Shown here in pieces: positions 59,411 to 64,000 of a stretch of DNA of 64,000 bases. Position numbers and translations under genes: made by a program. The notes under the pieces were generated by a model. It did no database searches and was not told the DNA's origin. It worked only from the letters and a program-made list of their open reading frames with translations. Source of the DNA: Actinocorallia populi. GTDB taxonomy: Bacteria; Actinomycetota; Actinomycetes; Streptosporangiales; Streptosporangiaceae. The stretch spans positions 372,001-436,000 of the forward strand of contig NZ_PVZV01000001.1 of the NCBI RefSeq assembly GCF_002995495.1, read 5' to 3'. Position 1 is the stretch's first letter; each line of letters opens with the position of its first letter.

Positions 59411-60199
59411 TCACCGGGTGATCCGGAGTGCTTCCCCCGCGTCCCGCCGGGCCCGCTCGATCAGCTCCCGGGCCTCCTCACCGAACACGGCGGCCTGCCG
59501 CACCTTTCCGTAGACGTCCAGGTAGGCCCGCACCTCATCGGCTCCCGACAAGGTCAGCTCCCGGGTGAACGTCTCCACCGACACGGCCGTCTCGTCGAAC
59601 ACCGTGAATCCGTGCAGGGGCGCCGCCGCCAGACCCGTGTTCAGCGGAAGGACTCCCAACGACGTGGAAGGGTCGGCCTCGACCCGCAGCAGGTGGTCGA
59701 GCTGTCCCGCCATGCAGGCGCCCGACCCCGGCCAGGTCCGCAGCGCGGCCTCGGAGAGCACGAACTCGACACGGCGCTCCCCGCCTCCGGCCGTCGGCCT
59801 GAGCCCGCCCAGCCGAGCGGCCTGCGCGTACTCCGCCGTCCGCAGTTGCGCAGGAACCGCCGAGGCCCCGAATCCCCGCACCTCCCGAGCGGTGGCCCCC
59901 AGCTCGGCAGCGGCCCTGACCCGGAACGACACTCCCGCGTCCGCCCGCTGGGGGGCCGTCTCCTCGTAAGCCTGCCGGACGAGCTCGGCCAGCCGCCGCG
60001 ACTCCGCCTCCGCCAGTCTCAGCGCTTCGACGAGCCGCATGACGATCCCGGCGTTCGCCACCCGGTGCCCGGCCTCCACCCGGGACACCGTCGGCTGCGG
60101 CACCCCGGCCCGCCGGGCCACCTCCGCCCCCGACAACCCCGCCTCGACCCGAAGCCGACGAAGCCGTTCCCCCACCACCCGAAGCTGCTCAGCACCCAT
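59411..60199 (-). CDS. XRE-family regulator with DUF5753-like C-terminal domain
   Basis: 262 residues. Helix-turn-helix at 8-60 (VGERLRRLRVEAGLSGAEVA, PQPTVSRVEAG) and a C-terminal domain with EFVLSEAALRTWPG and VLPLNTGLAAAPLHGFTVFD, the actinobacterial DUF5753 pattern. Usually such genes pair with a small DUF397 protein; none is visible here. Two ATGs (60199, 60217) are possible and neither has a ribosome-binding site. Confidence 0.85.
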   Translation of the reverse strand: MGAEQLRVVGERLRRLRVEAGLSGAEVARRAGVPQPTVSRVEAGHRVANAGIVMRLVEALRLAEAESRRLAELVRQAYEETAPQRADAGVSFRVRAAAELGATAREVRGFGASAVPAQLRTAEYAQAARLGGLRPTAGGGERRVEFVLSEAALRTWPGSGACMAGQLDHLLRVEADPSTSLGVLPLNTGLAAAPLHGFTVFDETAVSVETFTRELTLSGADEVRAYLDVYGKVRQAAVFGEEARELIERARRDAGEALRITR

Positions 60200-60289
60200 A
60201 ACCGAGCGTTCTACCATCCGGGTGTGAACCCCCGTCGTACGAGGTCCGATCCGGTTCGCCTCATCGCGGCCGAGGGCGGCGCGGCCCTC

Positions 60290-60916
60290 TCAGGTCACGG
60301 CCAGGTGGTCGTGGCGGTGCCGCGGGGTCTCGGCCTCGTCGAGCAGGACGAGGGCGAAGTCCGCGTAGGAGATGCGGTCCGCGGGGTCTCCGTGCTCGCG
60401 GATCTCGTAGCGGCCGGTGCGTTCTCCCTCGTGGTCGAAGTCACCGGACGGGCTGACGTACAACCAGTCCAGCGGACCGGCTTGGGTACGGAGCACCTCG
60501 AGGCCGGCGGCATGGCCCAGGCAGAAGGGCCGGAACTCGGCGGGGAAGCCGGGTGCGTCCAGCAGGCGGACCCCGTCGGAGTCGGGGAGGAGCGATGCGA
60601 GTCCGACCGTGACGAGCCTGTCCACTCCGGCCTGCCGCAGGCCCTTGATGAGGGCGTGCGCGGTGCTGGTGAAGAAGGTGTCCGGGGCCAGTGCCGCCGC
60701 CGCGTTGATCGCGGCGTCGTGCCCGGCCGCGAGGGCCGCGACGTCCGCCGCGTCGGTGGCGTCCCCGGCGGCGATCCGTACGCCGTCGTCCGCCGGACCG
60801 TCGTAGCGGGACGGGTCGCGGACCACCGCGGTGACCTGGTGTCCGCGCCTGCGCGCTTCGGCGACGGCCCTCCGGCCGGCCCGGCCGCCGGCTCCGAAAA
60901 TCACGAAACTGCCCAT
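60290..60916 (-). CDS. NAD(P)-binding oxidoreductase (NmrA/SDR-like)
   Basis: 208 residues starting with the Rossmann loop VIFGAGGRAGRRAVAEARRR and ending in a typical RISYADFALVLLDE. The family includes NADPH-binding reductases and redox sensors. It is divergent from an HxlR regulator, a common redox- or quinone-stress arrangement. GGAGG lies 10 bases before the ATG. Confidence 0.82.
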   Translation of the reverse strand: MGSFVIFGAGGRAGRRAVAEARRRGHQVTAVVRDPSRYDGPADDGVRIAAGDATDAADVAALAAGHDAAINAAAALAPDTFFTSTAHALIKGLRQAGVDRLVTVGLASLLPDSDGVRLLDAPGFPAEFRPFCLGHAAGLEVLRTQAGPLDWLYVSPSGDFDHEGERTGRYEIREHGDPADRISYADFALVLLDEAETPRHRHDHLAVT

Positions 60917-60951
60917 CGTTGGAATACCTCCCGTTGGCTTGGTGCTCTCGA

Positions 60952-60986
60952 AAGGTATCTGTGAGGGCGGTTACCTTCTGGATACC
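60952..60986. promoter_or_regulatory. Inverted repeats in the HxlR divergent promoter
   Basis: AAGGTA (60952-60957) with TACCTT (60972-60977) and GGTATC (60954-60959) with GATACC (60981-60986) overlap between the divergent genes, a likely HxlR operator. Confidence 0.45.
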
Positions 60987-61027
60987 GAGATCCCCCTACC
61001 GGCCCCGGCCGACAGGCAGGAGACACC

Positions 61028-61399
61028 ATGAAGCATCGGCAGCCACTGCCCCCTGACATGTTCGATGAATTGTGTCCGTCCTCGTTGGTGCCATTCCGCT
61101 TCGGTGACAAGTGGGCGGCTCTGATCCTCCGCTGCCTGGAAGGAGGTCCGCGCCGGTTCTCCGAACTCCGCGTGCCGCTGCACCGCGTCACCCCGAAAGT
61201 GCTCACGCAGTCGCTGCGCAGGCTGGAGCGGGACGGGCTCGTCTCACGCGCGGTGCACGCCGACCCGAGACCGGGAGTGGAGTACGCCCTGACGCCGCTG
61301 GGCCGCAGCATGCTGGAGCCGATGGACGCCGCGTGCGCGTGGGCGGCGGAGCACTGGGACGAACTGATCGACGCCCGGGAGCAGTACACGGCCCCCTGA
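61028..61399 (+). CDS. HxlR-family regulator
   Basis: 123 residues with the HxlR core: FGDKWAALILRCLEGGPRRF, LTQSLRRLERDGLVSR and YALTPLGRSMLEPM. Cys16 in FDELCPSS lies where redox-sensing members carry their reactive Cys, and a second Cys occurs in ILRCLEGG. It probably represses the divergent oxidoreductase until oxidants or electrophiles appear. Confidence 0.9.
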   Translation: MKHRQPLPPDMFDELCPSSLVPFRFGDKWAALILRCLEGGPRRFSELRVPLHRVTPKVLTQSLRRLERDGLVSRAVHADPRPGVEYALTPLGRSMLEPMDAACAWAAEHWDELIDAREQYTAP

Positions 61400-61932
61400 G
61401 CGGCGGGTGTCCGTCGTCAGCTGCGGTCCGGTCCGTCGAGAGCGGCGAGTTTCCGTCTCAGCAGCGCCTGCTCGCTTTCGTTGCCTCGCCGCCGCCAGGA
61501 TCTTCTCGGCCCGGGTGAGCCGTGCCCGGACGGTGGCGGTCGGGGCACGGCCTCCTCCTTCGAGGCGACGTTGAGGATGCAGAGCCGCGGCAGCCCGGTA
61601 TGCGCACTTCTTACCTTGATAATTAATGTGAGCAATAGACCTCTCACCAATGGCGGATCCGGTATGCGGAAATGGCATCCCCGGAGCGCCGGAGCGCCGA
61701 CGCGTCCTCCTCCGCCCGCCTGCGGGCCGGATCCGCGACCGCGCAGAACCCCCTGATCCGGCGCGGTATTCACGTGGACGTGAGCTCCGGCATGACGCGG
61801 ACGGTTTCCGACCGAACACTCTTCGTCGCCGCCCGCCGACGATTCGGTGTGCCACAAAAGCACTAAAATCGTCGCCTATTATTCTTTGTAGTGTTTGATC
61901 ATAAACGGGGTTTTCTGACGAAGGGGTGGGTT
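61400..61932. other. Intergenic stretch before the L,D-transpeptidase
   Basis: About 530 bases without a supportable gene; the stretch at 61610-61640 and 61860-61920 is lower in GC than the surroundings and probably contains the transpeptidase promoter. No repeat or RNA gene is recognised. Confidence 0.5.
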
Positions 61933-63096
61933 GTGCGCGTCAGGTGGGCGGCGGGCCCGGTCATGCTCGTGCTGTTGCTGGCCGGGTGCTCGGAGGACGG
62001 CGGCGGGTCGGACCCGAAGGCCGCGGCGAAGCCTCCGGCCGAGGTCGTGATCACGCCGGCGGACGGCGCCGGGAAGGTCCGGCCGGAACTGCCGGTCAAG
62101 GTGGAGGTGGCGAACGGGAGCCTGCAGAACGTGTCCGTGTCGACGGGCGGTTCCGCGGTGGAGGGCGACCTGGACGCGCTGAACGGCCAGTGGACCGCCC
62201 GGCGGGGGCTGGACCCGTCCACGACGTACCAGGTCACCGCCACCGCCCTCGGCCAGGACGGCAAGGACGTCTCGGTCACCAGCGAGTTCACCACGCTCAC
62301 CCCGAGCCGGACGATCGCGGTCAGCGCGGTCGCGCCCGCGCCCAAGGAGACCGTCGGGGTCGGGATGCCGATCATCCTGAACTTCGACCAGCCGGTCTAC
62401 AACCAGGCCGACGTGGAGAAGAACCTGACCGTCAAGGCGAGCAGGCCGGTCGAGGGCGCATGGCGGTGGATCAGCCGCCAGCAGGTGGTCTACCGGCCGA
62501 AGGAGTACTGGCCGGCCCGCACCGACGTGGTGGTGGACGCGCGGTTCAGCGGCGTGCGTGCGGCCAAGGGCGTGTACGGGACCAAGGACCTCAAGCTGCG
62601 CTTCAGGATCGGCGACGACCAGCGGACCCTCACGAACGAGGACACCCACCAGATGGTCGTCAAGAGGAACGGCCGGGTCCTCAAGCGCTTCCCCGTCAGC
62701 CTGGGCATGGCCACCACCCGCGCCTACACCACGACCAACGGCATCCACGTGACCATGGAGAAGGTCCCGCACGTCCTGGCGGACTCGGCGACTGTCGGCA
62801 TCCCCAAGGGCCACCCCGACTGGTACGAGACCCCGCTGGACTGGACGGTACGGATCTCCAGCAGCGGCGAGTACACCCACAGCGCGCCCTGGAGCGTCGC
62901 CCAGCAGGGGCGGAGCAACGTCAGCCACGGCTGCGTCAACCTGAGCGAGGCCAACGCCAAGTGGTTCTACGACTTCAGCCGGCGCGGTGACATCTACGAG
63001 ATCACCGGCACCGACCGGGAGCTGGAGTGGAACAACGGCTGGGGCTACTGGCAGCTGTCGTGGAAGCAGTGGAAGAAGGGCAGCGCCCTCGACTGA
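61933..63096 (+). CDS. L,D-transpeptidase lipoprotein
   Basis: 387 residues. Lipobox LLAGC with Cys19; two Ig-like beta domains (about 35-230) and a C-terminal YkuD domain with the catalytic SHGCVN (Cys334). These enzymes form 3-3 crosslinks in peptidoglycan outside the membrane, as in mycobacterial LdtMt2. GTG at 61933 is chosen because AAGGGG precedes it and it gives a compact signal peptide; an earlier GTG at 61891 would add a charged tail. Confidence 0.93.
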   Translation: MRVRWAAGPVMLVLLLAGCSEDGGGSDPKAAAKPPAEVVITPADGAGKVRPELPVKVEVANGSLQNVSVSTGGSAVEGDLDALNGQWTARRGLDPSTTYQVTATALGQDGKDVSVTSEFTTLTPSRTIAVSAVAPAPKETVGVGMPIILNFDQPVYNQADVEKNLTVKASRPVEGAWRWISRQQVVYRPKEYWPARTDVVVDARFSGVRAAKGVYGTKDLKLRFRIGDDQRTLTNEDTHQMVVKRNGRVLKRFPVSLGMATTRAYTTTNGIHVTMEKVPHVLADSATVGIPKGHPDWYETPLDWTVRISSSGEYTHSAPWSVAQQGRSNVSHGCVNLSEANAKWFYDFSRRGDIYEITGTDRELEWNNGWGYWQLSWKQWKKGSALD

Positions 63097-63101
63097 GCCG
63101 C

Positions 63102-63133
63102 CCGGACCCCGCCCGGACGCGGGCGGGGTCCGG
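63102..63133. terminator. 14-bp bidirectional hairpin
   Basis: Arms 63102-63115 and 63120-63133 are exact reverse complements around a 4-base loop between the convergent transpeptidase and ABC permease genes. Confidence 0.8.
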
Positions 63134-63138
63134 CCCGG

Positions 63139-64000
63139 TCAAAGGCGCAGGGAGGTCCGGCGGGCGGTCACGGTGAGCACCGCGAGGAGGGCCAGGGCCA
63201 GTAGCGCGGCGGACCAGGCGAGGTAGGCGGGGTCGAAGACCGACTCGCCGAAGGCGGAGCTGATGGAGAGCTGGGCGAAGGGGTGGGAGGGAAGGAAGAC
63301 CGCCCAGTCGGGGAGGACGGGGCCGAGCATGTAGTCCTGGGCAATGCCGACGTCGATGAAGGGGAAGAACATCGTCACCAGGATGCCGCTGACGCGGTCG
63401 AGGGCCAGGCCGACGCAGTAGCCGAACAGGGCGAAGGTCCAGGCGGCCAGCAGGTGGGCAGTGATGAACCAGGTCCAGTTCTCCGGTGTGCGGACGATCG
63501 GGACGAGTACCAGGGCCGATACCGTCACCGCGGTCGCCGCGCCGAGGAGGGTGCCCACGCGGAACGCGGTGATCCTGCCGGTTCTGCGGAACCTGTGGCC
63601 GAGGCGGCCGTCGGGGGCGTGCAGGTCCGTGGCGATGAGGAAACCGACCGTGCCGCTGAAGCCCACCACTGCGATCATGCCCATGTAGGCGGCGTGCAAC
63701 TGGGGCATGGTCGTGGTGATGAGGGTGCGGCGGCCGTCCTCGACGGCCGGCACCGCGACCTCGATGCCGCCGAACAGCCACAGGCTGCTGAGCATCAGGC
63801 CGAGCGGGCCCGCGACGACGAAGCCGAGCAGGCCGCGGTGGCGCAGCAGGTCGGTGAGGAGCAGGGCGACGCCGCCCCGCGTCACCCCGCCGCCGCCGGG
63901 CACGGCCGCGGGCGGCGGGGCCGCGGCCGCCGCCGGCGCCCTGCGCCGCGGCCGGACCACCAGGACCGCGAGGGACGCCGCGCCGACCAGGACCGGCCAC
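63139..64000 (-). CDS. ABC-type membrane permease, partial (5' end beyond the window)
   Basis: The frame is open to the right edge and its first visible residues, WPVLVGAASLAVLVV, form a membrane helix, so the gene continues outside. After an Ala/Pro-rich linker come about six helices (VAGPLGLMLSSLWLFGG, AAYMGMIAVVGFSGTVGFL, ILVTMFFPFIDVGIAQDYML, LLALALLAVLTVTA). The layout suits an ABC-2-type permease; no ATPase is in view. A GTG at 63960 could be a false internal start. Confidence 0.65.
   Translation of the reverse strand, partial: WPVLVGAASLAVLVVRPRRRAPAAAAAPPPAAVPGGGGVTRGGVALLLTDLLRHRGLLGFVVAGPLGLMLSSLWLFGGIEVAVPAVEDGRRTLITTTMPQLHAAYMGMIAVVGFSGTVGFLIATDLHAPDGRLGHRFRRTGRITAFRVGTLLGAATAVTVSALVLVPIVRTPENWTWFITAHLLAAWTFALFGYCVGLALDRVSGILVTMFFPFIDVGIAQDYMLGPVLPDWAVFLPSHPFAQLSISSAFGESVFDPAYLAWSAALLALALLAVLTVTARRTSLRL

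Noticed and set aside
57713-60964. A 1083-codon plus-strand frame running through the aldehyde dehydrogenase and the XRE gene
   Set aside because: It is the wrong frame of the aldehyde dehydrogenase joined to antisense sequence; the true genes have full motif sets.
1-64000. CRISPR arrays, tRNA or rRNA genes, insertion sequences, integrases
   Set aside because: No spaced short direct repeats, no cloverleaf or rRNA sequence, no transposase motifs and no terminal inverted repeats were seen anywhere in the window.

Overview
The window is high-GC DNA with strong third-position GC bias, GTG/ATG starts and many 4-base stop/start overlaps. This points to a filamentous actinobacterium; the genus cannot be assigned from the sequence alone. 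Most of it is specialised metabolism.

Region 1 (1-36.4 kb) is the larger part of an aromatic polyketide cluster whose left end is cut: the first 167 bases are the tail of a sugar aminotransferase. A minimal type II PKS (ACP at 1.55 kb, KSalpha/KSbeta at 15.9-18.4 kb) sits with an ActIII-like C9 ketoreductase, a didomain aromatase/cyclase and an acetyl-CoA carboxylase beta/epsilon pair. A type I priming line is interleaved: a KSIII-like protein, a discrete AT, a KSQ-AT-ACP loading protein, a KS-AT-DH-ER-KR-ACP module and an acyl-CoA dehydrogenase. This resembles hedamycin/pluramycin-type priming and predicts a short branched acyl starter. Tailoring and sugar genes follow: flavin monooxygenase, metallo-beta-lactamase-fold protein, SnoaL-like protein, P450 plus ferredoxin, SRPBCC-ABM fusion, RmlA, RmlB and NDP-hexose 2,3-dehydratase. 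A small SARP (35.6-36.4 kb) is the likely activator. No glycosyltransferase is in the window, so the rest of the sugar pathway must lie to the left.

Embedded in region 1 (20.2-26.2 kb) is a compact minus-strand operon with RiPP logic: a 49-residue peptide, an E1-like/YcaO cyclodehydratase fusion, a free-standing SagB-N-like protein lacking the nitroreductase domain, and a fused double histidine kinase whose second half has lost its phospho-acceptor His. It converges on a LuxR-type response regulator.

Region 2 (36.7-46 kb) is mostly ordinary: lipoprotein, MFS exporter, medium-chain oxidoreductase, large LuxR (LAL) regulator, a frameshifted hydrolase remnant, PadR/HAAS pair and ArsR/AHSA1 pair.

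Region 3 (46-57.6 kb) looks like a second, small and unfamiliar biosynthetic operon: AurF-like diiron oxygenase, ACP, class II aaRS-like amino acid:carrier-protein ligase, nitronate-monooxygenase-like flavoprotein, Rossmann reductase, SRPBCC protein, KSIII-like protein and LLM oxidoreductase. It is read divergently from a large AfsR-type SARP, with three 11-base-spaced heptads between them, and is followed by an MMPL exporter. This is the best candidate for an undescribed pathway.

Region 4 (57.8-64 kb) holds an aldehyde dehydrogenase, an XRE/DUF5753 regulator, a divergent NAD(P)-binding oxidoreductase/HxlR pair, an L,D-transpeptidase lipoprotein and a partial ABC permease running off the right edge.
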